From NCBI GenBank assembly GCA_024741835.1, contig JAENRP010000001.1:186001-250000 (forward strand): a DNA stretch of 64,000 bases, in the 5' to 3' direction. The notes beneath the pieces were generated by a model, which was not told where the DNA came from, made no database searches, and saw nothing but the letters and a program-made list of their open reading frames with translations. The translations under genes and the position numbers were made by a program. The stretch is from Diplocarpon mali (lineage: Eukaryota; Ascomycota; Leotiomycetes; Helotiales; Drepanopezizaceae). Shown piece after piece: positions 11,293 to 22,325 of the stretch (its first letter is position 1; each line of letters starts with the position of its first letter).

Positions 11293-12847
11293 TCATACAA
11301 AATCTAGCAACCTACTATCAAGCCACTCCCCAAGTTTCTCGCCGTTCCCCAAGATCTGAATCTCGGCCTTGACGTTCAACATAAGCATCACCTGCAACTC
11401 TCTCATCCATTCTTCTTCAACTCCAGCGTGTTCACCACTCACCCTTTCCAGCATCTTGCGTGCAATTCTCCGATCCCTCGCCGACATCTTGAGTAGTCCT
11501 TGCACCACTTCATCTTGTTCGAGAAAATCATGACTCTGGACGCCAAGCCAGCGAACTGACGGGACGGCCAGGTTCGCTTCATGGGCAAGCGCTTGAGAGC
11601 CATATTTGTAGGTCGACATGATACCTATTCCGTCAGGGTCGAAGTCGACAAGTGCGAGGATTGGGATGGCTGGGTGGTGAGTTGAGAGGATGTGTAGAAA
11701 CTGCCTTGTTTGGATGTCGGGATAGCCTTTTGCTGTGATGAGAAGTCCTTTGCCGGCTATGCTGCATTTCCAGTACCGGGCCGTTGCTAAAGTGCGGAAA
11801 GTCGCCTTGGAAATCAGCAAGATTCCAACAGCTTGAGAATTAAACAGACTTCTTTTTCCACCACGAGGATCCATCTGACATGGATAAACTGGATAACGTC
11901 CATATCAGTTGGGTTGGGAATGAGAAGGCCCTGCTAAGATGTCAGACCTGGAAGATTTCGAATAGCACGGCATACCTCTGGCTCGGCAGTGAAATCAATC
12001 ACTGACTCGTCTTTTCTGGTGACTAGGAACGAACCAGCAACCAAGCCTTTTGCTGCAGCTACCTATGTAGGGTTTAGTGTGAAAAGAAAACAAGACCAAA
12101 TTGGCATACCACGTTTAAGGCGTCTCTGCCGACGCCGAATGTGTAGGCAATATCATCGACATATCGATCAACCACTACTTGCTTCATGAACAGTTCCGGA
12201 TCCCGATAGTAAATATCCCTAGGAGTCCGTGAGCGAGTTACCTAGGCCATCATGTTCGGGCTTTAATGAGCATCATAATCAAGGGAAAATAAGATATAGA
12301 CATTGCGGTCGATGCTATGTATCCGAGGCTAAGTAGGCGAACCTTTTGGTTGTGACAATGCCTGTCACCAGAGCTTCATGAGAGAGCTCCAGAATTCGAA
12401 GCAAAGCAGCTGTATCATATCAGTACGAAATCAAACAACGAAGAAGTTCAATTTAGACTTACTGAATTTCCATGCTTCTTTTGCATTCTTGCTAGGAAAT
12501 GTGATTTTCGTACTTTTTTCCAGAGCCTCAGAATCATTCTCATCTAAAACTTGCCTCTTTTTGGATCTACTCTTCAGCCGTATCACGAGCTCCTTCTTCT
12601 CATCCAGAATGCAGTCCGTGATCGACTCGAATATTTTCTCCATCTTTGAAATTACGATCCCAAGCTGATTGGAATTGGCGATCCTTGCGATCTGGACCTG
12701 AGGGTTAGATGGGCTAGCAGCGAGGGCATTTTCGTCTGCTTCAGAGGTAAGCCGTCTGTGGGGTGAGTTTGAGAGCAAAGGTGCACCGGCTCCTCCGATT
12801 GATGAGGAGCCATTGCGAAGATAGTCTGCAAGGAGCTCAAGATCCAT
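11293..12847 (-). CDS. spo11: Meiotic double-strand-break protein SPO11
   Basis: SPO11, the topoisomerase VI A-like transesterase, makes the breaks that start meiotic recombination. Six exons: 12847-12463, 12409-12343, 12218-12110, 12062-11976, 11930-11850 and 11805-11293, all in phase, giving 413 residues. The 5Y-CAP (winged-helix) part contains ELSHEALVTGIVTTKRDIYY; the catalytic tyrosine is in the Tyr154-Tyr155 pair. The Toprim part has RWILVVEKEATF with its acidic residue, GKGLLITAKGYPD, and the metal-binding DFDPDGIG at about 297-304. The GLLIPN block is present. The N-terminal 110 residues are poorly conserved, as usual for Spo11. A second in-frame ATG lies five codons upstream (12862). 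The gene is divergent from the oxidosqualene cyclase, with about 370 bases between them. An intact copy implies retained capacity for meiosis. Confidence 0.94.
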
Positions 12848-13215
12848 GTTCTCACAAGTCACGAGAACGAGAATCGAGATTCAGCCATCGATTTGAGATC
12901 TCTGCGCAGTGAACGTACGAAATTAAGCATTTCGTGGTGTTGGTGTCAAGGTAGAGATGTAATTGATATACCATTGAAGGGTGCATCAAGTGGGCAGGGA
13001 TGGTGGTTCCTGCATTCGGATGCGGCCGCCGCTAATAGTTTGTCCCCGATCCAATCTTTTGTCATCGCTCTCTGAATTGCTTGATGAGAAGCGGAGTGTA
13101 TCTCCCAATCTCATATTCACATCTCATTTCTATTCTTTTCTTTTCTAAGTGTATTAACTTTTCGCAACGCAACCGCAAAATCGCGTTTCTAGTGGTCGTT
13201 CAGGGCGACCGAATC

Positions 13216-15597
13216 ATGACGACCACAAAGTCGTCTGGGAAGGCTGTCAACGGGCACACGAATGGACAGGCGGGGACGAAAAGAACGGCGCCAATCGGCG
13301 AGAAGAGGTCAATAGATGCCGTAGAAGATGAGCCAGCATGCTTGAAGCGTCCAAATATAGCAGAAAGTACGGACAAATCAAGATGGCGCATACTGGACGA
13401 GAGAGGCAGACAGACATGGCATTATTTGCAACACGACGAGGAAGTCGAGAAATGGCCTCAGTCCGATGCGGACAGGTGGTATCTCGGCTTGCCAATGGTG
13501 TGTAATACTCTGTCTTCTGCCTAGCTTGCGCTTATGCTTTCCAAGAACATGCCAGACCTGCCCTCTGCGAAGACCCCCCTAGACTCAGTGAAGAATGGCC
13601 TGGAGTTCTTTCAACACCTGCAGCTTCCTCCAGGAAACTGGGGCTGCGAATATGGAGGGCCCATGTTTCTTCTTCCAGGGGTAGTCATTTCTTGGTACGT
13701 TACCGAGACACAGATCCCGGATCATATCGCTACGGAGATGAAGAATTATCTCTTCGCGAGGGCGAATCCTTATGATGGAGGCTGGGGATTACACATCGAA
13801 GGAGAAAGCACAGTCTTCGGGACCTCTTTGAACTACACGGCCCTTAGAATTCTCGGTGTAGATGCGGAAGATCCACAGATGATCCGGGCAAGGGGGACTT
13901 TACAGAAGATGGGCGGAGCGAAGTGTGGCCCTCATTGGACAAAGTTTTGGCTCAGTGTCCTCGGAATTTGCAAGTGGGAGATAGTAAACCCCGTACCGCC
14001 AGAGTTCTGGCTACTCCCTGACTGGGTTCCGTTTGCACCGTGGCGGTGGTGGATACACATGCGGATGGTCTATCTCCCAATGTCATTCATATGGTCTAGA
14101 CGCTGGACTTTCCCAGAGACAGAGCTTATTCGGCAACTCCGACAAGAGCTCTTCGCTGAGCCATACGAGTCTATAGACTGGGCTGCCAATCGCAACAATA
14201 TTCACGAGAAGGACAATTATCACCCTAAATCATGGCTTTTAAAGGCAGCGAATTGGTTTCTCGTCAACGTGCACAGTCCGCTAACCAGAACTACTGCATT
14301 GGCCAGGAAAGCAGAAGATTGGGTATGGAAACTTATCCAGATGGAAGACAAAAACACCGATTACTCTGATTTGGCACCTGTTAATGCACCTATGAATATG
14401 CTTGTCTGTTACGTCAAACAAGGGCCAAAATCGTACGCAGTCCAGCGACATCGGGAGCGTCTGGCTGATTTCCTTTGGGTCAATCACGAGGGTATGATGG
14501 TCAATGGCACTAACGGGGTTCAATGCTGGGATACCGCCTTCTTGATTCAAGCTGTTATGGACGCTGGCTTGGCTGAAGACCCTAAATGGAGACCGATGCT
14601 AACCAAGGCTCTCGAATTCCTGGAGGACCAGCAAATGCGTGAGAATGTCGAAGATCAAGCTATTTGCTACAGGCAGCAACGAAAAGGGGGCTGGGCATTC
14701 AGTAATAAGGACCAAGGATACGCCGTGAGCGACTGCATTTCCGAGGCTCTCAAAGCTGTCCTGCTTCTTCAAAGAACCCCCGGTTACCCCACGCTGCTTG
14801 AAGACCAGCGGATATATGATGCTATTGATACTCTCCTTACATACCAGAATGCATCTGGTGGCTGCGCATCTTATGAGCCCACACGAGGGTCTGAGCGATT
14901 AGAAATGCTCAATGCTGCTGAAGTCTTCGGTCGAATCATGATCGAGTACGATTATCCGGAATGCACAACCGCTGTGGTCACAGCCCTTTCCCTGTTCATC
15001 AAGCACTACCCAGACTACAGGAAGGAAGATATAATAGCTTTCAGAGCCAGAGCCGTGCAGTACATCAAAGGTGCACAGTATCCTGATGGGAGCTGGTACG
15101 GAAGCTGGGGAATCTGCTTCACCTACGCAGGAATGTTTGCACTAGAAAGTCTTGCAAGTATCGGCGAGTTCTATGAAAACAGCTGCCACTCACGCGCGGG
15201 ATGCGAATTCCTCATCTCCAAGCAGAGAGAGGATGGCGGCTGGTCAGAGAGCTACCGGGTATGCCCACCACCTAATCTTCTGCTCTGATATAGCTGATCC
15301 CTGAAGTCCTGTGAAACAGCAACCTACATTGAGCACCCGACAGGATCTCAGGTGGTCATGACAGCCTGGGCCGTCATCGGTCTTCTCGAAGCAAACTATC
15401 CCGATCGTGAACCTATTGAAAAGGGGCTAAAGTTACTCATGAGCAGACAACAGCCTAATGGGGAGTGGTTGCAAGAAGCCATCGAAGGCGTGTTCAACAA
15501 AAGCTGTATGATCTCGTACCCGAACTACAAGTTCATCTTTCCGATGAAGGCCCTTGGGATGTTCGCGAAGAAGTATGGGGATGCAATGCTTACCTAG
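13216..15597 (+). CDS. erg7: Oxidosqualene cyclase (lanosterol synthase)
   Basis: The enzyme cyclises 2,3-oxidosqualene to lanosterol in ergosterol synthesis, on ER or lipid-droplet membranes. Exons are 13216-13497, 13546-15258 and 15307-15597, separated by two 48-base introns, giving 761 residues, the usual fungal length. The first 45 or so residues are a variable Lys/Gly-rich leader. Recognisable blocks are LPPGNWGCEYGGPMFLLPG, QW motifs (GGWAFS, DGSWYGSWG, GGWSESYR) and NGVQCWDTAF. The proton-donor motif reads DCISE (Asp about 490) where many lanosterol synthases have DCTAE. No P450s or tailoring enzymes flank it, so a housekeeping role is more likely than a triterpenoid cluster. The codon after Arg in SYR is joined to SCETATYIEHP across the last intron, as expected for the family. 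Confidence 0.94.
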
Positions 15598-16784
15598 ATC
15601 GTGTATGTGGGTTGAGGGCCCGATCTGACCCTAGTATTGACCCCTCATATAAGTTTTCAGTCGTCGACTGAAAACAGAGTATATCACGTTCTCGATTTTT
15701 TGCTTCCTGCTGCTTTTGCTATACCGCTCTGAGGAGGTCGCCGTCTTCCCTTTCCAGGAAAACCCCTATACGCGCGTGGTCCTGACTTATGCGACTCTGT
15801 CTTGTCCTTCATTCGACAACAATTTGATTGCAAATTCAGGATCTTCGCTCAAATCTCGTCGCTAGACAGCAGGCTAGGGATTGATACGACTCTACCTATT
15901 CAGGTGTCGACATAATTCGAGTCTGCCAAGTGGTACATTTTCTGCTCACTAATCCATCATGCTCAATGTTGATACACCGCAAGCAGCATCGAGTGCGAGC
16001 TAATCTGTATTTGACCGCCGGAAAATTGATATCCAGGGCAGTAAAACTAATCGCAGATAATAAATTTGTTTACTATTCTCGTGTTTTGTTGACTCTTTGC
16101 GGTGCATTGCAATTTGGCATGCGTACAGATGTGACTTGGCTGTGGTACGCATGACATATTGTCCTTGGCGAAAATGTTAACCACTTCAATGTCTCTCGTA
16201 ATCGTGCGATTTCTCAAAACCACGGCTCAAGAATTGTATCTGATTGATGGCGGTATTTTCTCTTGCCACCGAAAGTATTCTATTCAAGGTCTGAATAAGA
16301 AATCTTCAGTAGCAATAACTCCACCGTTTTCCACATCTCTCAACACATTCCTGGTTGATCTTTGACGTCCTTTGCGGCAATGCATGATACTGCCCTTGAC
16401 GCAGCGACGTTGCCGCCATCGATGGTCCTCGCCATCTATAGCAAAATCTCTGTTGAAAACCCAGATCAGGCACCATCAAAGCTCACCCTCATAGCCACCT
16501 TGGATCATTTTCCAGACAAGCTCGTCCCTGCCTCCTTCGTCGAGATATTCGGCAAAGAAGTCACTGCACTTGCTCGACAAATTCCCTTGTAACATGACCT
16601 TGCCATATCACAAAATCGAGCTCCGCCTGGTTAAGTGAGATACAAAAGACCAGTACAACGAAGTCAAATTCTCGGGCAGATTCTCGATAATTGCTTCCCT
16701 CAAGTCTCGAGACATTTTTTCCACTTCTGCTAAGCTTTCTTAGTTCTGGACTATATCGCATAAGCGGAAGACGCTATAATATAT

Positions 16785-17105
16785 TTTTATATTTTACGGA
16801 GAAACTAGTATCAAAACTCCTTATATCTTCGGTATTTAGCCTAGTGTACCTATGATTCCTAATTCCTTAGACAAGAGTCTAACCCGTTCCTTGGTCGACA
16901 GATGTTCCCTTTAGGTCTTAGGCGAGTACGTTCTCGGAAGGTGCTTTAATAGAGTCGCCTTAGGTTCTCTATTCTAGGACAAGCCCTTTACGCCGATAGC
17001 GTTTATTAATTTGATTATATTAAGCATTTTACTAGTAGGCGGCAGCTCTCGATCGCGACCTTTCTTATCGACTTGATGAATTTTTCGAAAGCTATCCTTT
17101 TCCTT
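16785..17105 (+). repeat. Dispersed repeat, copy 2 (mutated, inverted to copy 1)
   Basis: It aligns to the reverse complement of about 6930-7250 over roughly 300 bases, with shared blocks such as CTTTAGGTCTTAGGCGAGTA against CTTTAGGTCTTGGGCAGGTA. All frames are broken. Homology may run further right, but I could not follow it past about 17105. Confidence 0.7.
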
Positions 17106-17815
17106 ACTCCTCCTTATATCCTTTGTTAAGCCTTTCCCCTAGTCGTAGGTATATATTTAAACAAGCCTGGAGTCCGCAACTTGAGCTCGAAAGTAAAAAG
17201 TATTTGTTAAAGAGCTAGTATATATATTTTCGTTCAAAAGCTTCCGAATAGTGCTGCCTTTATTCGACTCAGGGTTTAGTTACTTTATAGTCGAAAGGAC
17301 TCAATCTCGGCTGTGCGGACTCTAAAAGAGTTTGTAGGTTCGTAGGAGACACCGCGTATAGGTGTTGAGTCGTCGTCTCCCTCGAGGCTTTTTCTCTCTC
17401 TCTACAAGGGTAGAGAACTTCGGTGTCCTAGGAATGCGGAACCGCAGTGCGACGAATACGTTTCGCCGGAGTTGAAGTAGAATCGTGCCGATAGATGATA
17501 TATTCGAGGTCCAAGGTCATTGTGAACGTGATTCACGGCCAATTTCTGCTACGTATCAATGTTCACTATAATGAAAGAATACTTAGAGCAGGGAGTAAGC
17601 GAGCCGGGAATCGGAGAATAACAAAGAAAAAGGGGCGCGCATGATTTGCTCGTCAAGAACGACGACCATCTCGTGGTGACAAAGAAACCCTCGAAATAAG
17701 CCAATAGATCTATTAAAATTTCCACCAAGTAGCTATCCAGCGTACACCAACTCCTTCATACAGCTCCCATCAAAAATCTCTTCTCAATTTCAATTCAATT
17801 TCAAACCACACAACC

Positions 17816-18007
17816 ATGGACAGCAGCTTCCGATTCTGGTTTCTGAGACAGACGAGGGCGTCAATCAGCGAGAGCAAAAGAGACGACGTTGTCTTAGAGC
17901 TAACGAAGACACGGCCGGCTCAATCGACGAAGCTGCGTCCAGCAGAGGTGGGAAAAGTGCATGGTAGCGGACGTGCGCATGAGTTGGGAGAGAGATTAAG
18001 GGGTTAG
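17816..18007 (+). CDS. Possible small protein of 63 residues
   Basis: An ATG in good context (ACAACCATGG), preceded by a CAATTTCAA-rich leader that looks like a fungal 5' UTR, opens a 63-codon frame rich in Arg, Glu and Ser. No motif is recognised and it overlaps nothing else. It could be the first exon of a longer gene or a chance frame. Confidence 0.2.
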   Translation: MDSSFRFWFLRQTRASISESKRDDVVLELTKTRPAQSTKLRPAEVGKVHGSGRAHELGERLRG

Positions 18008-19048
18008 AGAGTTTATAGCTTGCGATCTCCCTGGGCTGCCTCTCTGGGGTAGATGCGAGTTTTGATATATGTATTCATTCCTCCTGTCTCGTCTTTTCGA
18101 TAATTGACCATTTGGAGAGGAGAGGGGGATCTTGGTTTCAGCGTACCGTGAGTAATTATAATGATATCTCGGCCATAGACACAGCGGAGAATCAACTAAT
18201 AAACAAACATATATATATGTGTGTATGTTGAAGCAGTAGCAGAGCGCTACTTCACCTTTCTTGCATCTATTTTCGAATCTCGGGTTTCGTTTTAGGATTG
18301 GATTGCCCATCGGGGCATGTACAGCTTTGATGTCTGGAGCTGTATGCATGCAGGAATCCGGATGGCGATGCCATGGTCCGTTGCAGAGGTGGGTAAAGGC
18401 AAACGCGCGTGGCGAGGCTTGGGATTTCTTCGGTGTAAGTGTGTGTATTTTCATTTCCATTTCTGATTCTTCGTTTCTCTGGGATATTTAAAAAGTGAGA
18501 AATGATTTTGATATTCCTGGAGAGAGTGGCGGTGAGAACTCTGGTAGGTGAATATTCTTAGAGGGTAGTAGTTGAATAGGAAGCATGTATTGGCCCTGCT
18601 AGTTAAAGTTGTTCTACTGACTATAATACCAGACCCTACTTGCTTCTTCTATCTTCTAAATTAACATCAACACCACTTTACGTCTCTCCCATCCCCATCT
18701 CCCGAGCTGTGGGAAAAGATCTCATATCCCTTAACAGGATAGCTCTCATCCTCATAATACCATCCCCGGTCAACTCGAATCGCCGCTCATTCTTATATTC
18801 AAACCCTCGAATATCTTAACAGACAACGATCATCTTCCAAACCAGCTTCAGCCAAAAGCCAGACATCACCAAACATCACCTCTTCTCATCGAGTCAACAG
18901 ACCGCACAGCGTGGATATATATTTCTTATCATTGCTTATTTTTCAGTTCGTCTGCTTGTCATCAGAGCAAGTACAACAGAGAGCTGTATCTTATCTCGCA
19001 GCTTCCACGATATACTACGCCAATACTTTTATAGCTTCAGTAACCAAG

Positions 19049-21363
19049 ATGAACCAGCTCCTAACACCACTGCACCTGACCTTCGCCGACGGGCAGTTCG
19101 GCGACACTTCACAAATTGGCCCTGTCGGAATGAGTCTGCCTCCCATTAGTAAGACTACGAAGGCCATCAAGCTTAAGAAGAAGAAAAAGAAGACAGTGCA
19201 ATCGGTATTCGCTAGTCTCTATGATGATGAAGACCAAGTCCCGCCTATAATAGAGCTAGGTGTGGACATCGAGCAGAGCAAGAAAATTTTCGAGGTGAAA
19301 GGTCCCAGCCCTGAAGAAACCGTCCGGTTGAAAACTGCTAGCGTTGAAAAACTCGAGGATGTTTCTCGAGACACGGAGATGGAAGAACTTCAAGAGCACC
19401 TTGCGAAGATTGACATTTCTCCCGACGTCAAAGTGGTTACGAAGCTTGAGCCTCATGGGATTCAAACTGACTGGCTGGGAACAAGCCAGTTCTACGTAGA
19501 TGCACTGGTGGAGCTGCAGAAGGAGGTAAGTCACTATCATTGTTTTGGCCCTGCTCACAAGTTTTGGATTCTAATTTACACAATTTGCAGGGCGGGCTTG
19601 AAGGAATGATCCGGTATCGTGAAGCTCTTGCTCACGACTTGCAATTCCTGCCGTACGATCCGACCCGATACATCGAACTCGGCCTCGTCGACGTCAAACT
19701 GGGCTTCTCGGACATTGCAGCCGGGAATGCACACCGAGCCCTCGTGTTGATTGAAGCCGCGCTGAACCCCGACACCGAATTTTCCGGGATCCGCAGCCAC
19801 GTCCACGAGTTCTTCCGGTTCAAATTTTCTGGATACAGCGCTCTCGCTGTGTCAGATGAGCTGAGCCATATCCGCCGAGATGCCTACCGGGTACTTCTCA
19901 GCGGACTGGTTGGATCTGCTGCGTTCTGGGACGGCTTAGTCGTTGCCAGGGAGGCACGAAAGCTGTATCCCGACGACATCGAGATTGCAGAGCTGCAGGT
20001 AGATCTGAGAGACGGGTTCCTGGACCGGGTGGAGATGTTCAAGGAGTCAGGTCTGCAGAGTGAAGCGGAGAAGGAGGATCTGATACAGCGAACCCGGACG
20101 GGGAAGATCTACCAGAAGAAGTACCCCTGGATGGACCAGGACCTGTACAGCCGCACCCCCGCAACGATGAGGGAAGTCAACAAGAACTTCCCAAGCAGAG
20201 AGTGCCAGGTCAAAGCAGTTGCTTTTGGTGGCGCGAAGCCAAAAGTTGCCGCAGAAGGCGAGGATGTTGGACCTCTAGGCATATTCGCTTCTCGGGATTT
20301 CGCGCAGGACGAGTTGATTCTGCTGGATAGATCTATCACAGGAATCTCAGATGTCCCCTCGAGCCAGCAAAAGCATTGTGATGCTTGCCATGGTAGCTTG
20401 ATGCATCCCTACCTCCGACAGCTGCCTCTCAGACTAGCATGCTGCAACAACAAGGCATTGTTCTGCAGCACGGAATGTTATCGTGTAGCTACAAAAGGCT
20501 ACCATACGGCTCTCTGCGGAGAAGACATCGACTGGGTATACGGAGAACGCGCTACCGCCGGCAAGGTCTCAGGAATTGGATCCCGCTGGAAAGCTGTTCT
20601 CTTCGTGCGTGTGGTCTCCATCATTCTAGCCGACCTGCGCAGATCGAAGTCCACCCAGCATCCCCTCCAGCACTCTCTTGTCGCCCGCATGGCTGCGAAC
20701 TACCCACCGCAAGGGAAGATCCCCAAAATCTGCGACAATACCCACGACTGGCACTACTTTGAGAATGTCATCGCCCCGACCAAAGTGCTGCTCCAGCTCG
20801 GCGTCGACATCTTCAGAGACCCAACGTGGACTCCGGAAGTCATCCAGACGATCTCCTGGCGGGTGGAGAACAATGCCAGTATGGCGACCACCAACCTCGC
20901 AGGAGCAGAGTCCCGCATGATCAGCCTGAACACCAATTACCTCTTCCTCAACCACTCCTGCGATCCCAATCTCTCCTGGCACGGCGCCACGCCGAATGGC
21001 GACGTGCACATTTCGTGGCTGAGAGGTCGCGACGGGGAGATCCTGCAGCCGGGTTGTAGCGCGGTCTGGTGTACTGCATCCCGAAACATCAAGAAAGGCG
21101 AAGAGCTCAAGATCTCGTACGTGGGTAACCCTATGGGTGACGAGGGAGACAAGAGCATCGAAGGTGGGCGACGAGGGAAGCGGGCCTGGCTGGATAAATG
21201 GTTCGAAAATGGCTGCGGCTGTCGTGTCTGCGAAGAAGAGAACAGAGAGGATGAAGCGCAGGATGAGAAAGGCGAAGCTGAAAAAGAGCAGCTAGGAGCA
21301 GCTCGATTATCTGGCGAGGAGAAGCCGGAGGAGCCTCTCATCCAAGGTTGGACGAGCGGATGA
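19049..21363 (+). CDS. SET-domain protein with MYND-like zinc region
   Basis: Exons 19049-19525 and 19591-21363 (intron GTAAG ... TTTGCAG) give 749 residues. The N-terminal 150 residues are charged, with a Lys run. The middle part (GGLEGMIRYREALAHDL onward) looks helical and TPR-like. A Cys-rich segment follows (CDACHG, LACCNNKALFCSTECY, YHTALCG), resembling the MYND-type zinc insert of SMYD and Set5/Set6-type proteins. The SET signature is NHSCDPNLSWHG followed by GEELKISYVG; a post-SET Cys cluster is in NGCGCRVC. Protein lysine methyltransferase activity is expected from the family; the substrate is unknown. An in-frame upstream Met at 18911 would add a hydrophobic leader, but 19049 (ACCAAGATGA) gives a more normal start. 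Confidence 0.88.
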
Positions 21364-22325
21364 GGGGTGTACGTTGAGCGGCAGCAATTTTTTGACCGGC
21401 GAGAAGTTGCGAAGGGCTCTTTCTTTTCTTTTCTTTTCTTTTCTTTTGCAGAAATGCCTTGATGGGGATAGATAGAGGCGTTTGGATACGCCTGGGAGGA
21501 AAGCATTGGATTTTACATGTTTTTGCCAGGCTTGCGTTGGATCTTTTTTCCCCCTTATTCTTCTGGATGGATTGGATTGAAGGATGGATGTGTGGAAGAA
21601 AAGGTCAGGGTAGTTGTTGGTCGGTGATGCGATGGACTTTACGTTGAGTTTCATGTTCAACCTTACCTGAAATCTAGATGCGCGCAAGCGATGAATACAC
21701 TTCTGATAGCGAATCTAACGGTTACAGAAAGCTCCAGGCTGCTGTTCCACTGGGAGAAATGACTTTCCGCACTTGAGCTTCGCAATGCTTGGAAAAATTA
21801 CAAGCTTATCATCAAACTCGTCTCGACGGACAGTCATGATCAAGGTCTCCATAAGCCTGAATTCGCGCAACTCAGGCTCGAAGCATCATACAAGGAGAGA
21901 TGTGTCCGGCACTGGCCAGCTCCTATTGACTGGAATAAAGCATGAATCAAGGCTGATCTGAGAAATTAAGTGATATTGAACAAGTTGTATCATTATGATG
22001 ATGTAAAGAGACCCGATAGATAACAATCAACGCCAGAAACTCCCGAACCCCTGTTTTATGGCAGGAGGTGAAGCTCTCTACCCGTTGGAAGCAGGACAAG
22101 CGGAGGTGGTATTATTTGCTGGTTTTATTATGCTCGCGTGGGACGAGAGAGAACCGTCCCGGACCCAAGTAGGTAGTGTTCTCGCCCCTGCCCGTTGCAT
22201 TGGCTCCGGTAAGATCAGGTTTGGTTGCGATGAAGAAGCGAGCCATATGCCTTCTGAGCTCTTGCGTAACCCCATGGACCTCCGTAACGGCTTGATCTTG
22301 CTTGTAGTCATCCCAATCAACGGAG
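21364..22325. other. Intergenic between convergent genes
   Basis: No independent gene is evident. A (TTTTC)n pentamer run lies at about 21420-21447. On the minus strand, 22112-22396 is open in another frame (contains QELRRHMARFFIATKPDL) and could be a spliced 3' exon of the neighbouring secreted-protein gene, but the only connecting intron I find is about 34 bases, too short to trust. Confidence 0.5.
21420..21447. repeat. Pentanucleotide repeat (TTTTC)n
   Basis: About five tandem TTTTC units just downstream of the SET-protein stop codon, in the presumed 3' UTR. Confidence 0.9.

Larger units (their letters stand above)
15598..19048. other. AT-rich gene-poor block with mutated repeat
   Basis: No credible gene is seen in most of this 3.4 kb. 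From about 16760 to 17400 the sequence is rich in TA and CG and poor in CA and TG, as in RIP-mutated DNA, and holds copy 2 of the dispersed repeat. A short ATG frame at 17816-18007 is listed separately. The last kilobase, with CT- and CA-rich tracts, is the promoter and leader of the SET-protein gene. Confidence 0.6.

Noticed and set aside
11293..11874. SPO11 C-terminal frame starting with its own ATG (MDPRGGKRSLFNSQ)
   Set aside because: The same bases in the other frame encode RWILVVEKE, joined to ATFRTLA by a 44-base intron, which restores the family sequence.
13216..15597. Triterpenoid biosynthetic cluster around the oxidosqualene cyclase
   Set aside because: Neighbours are SPO11 and a repeat block; no P450, acyltransferase or reductase is close.
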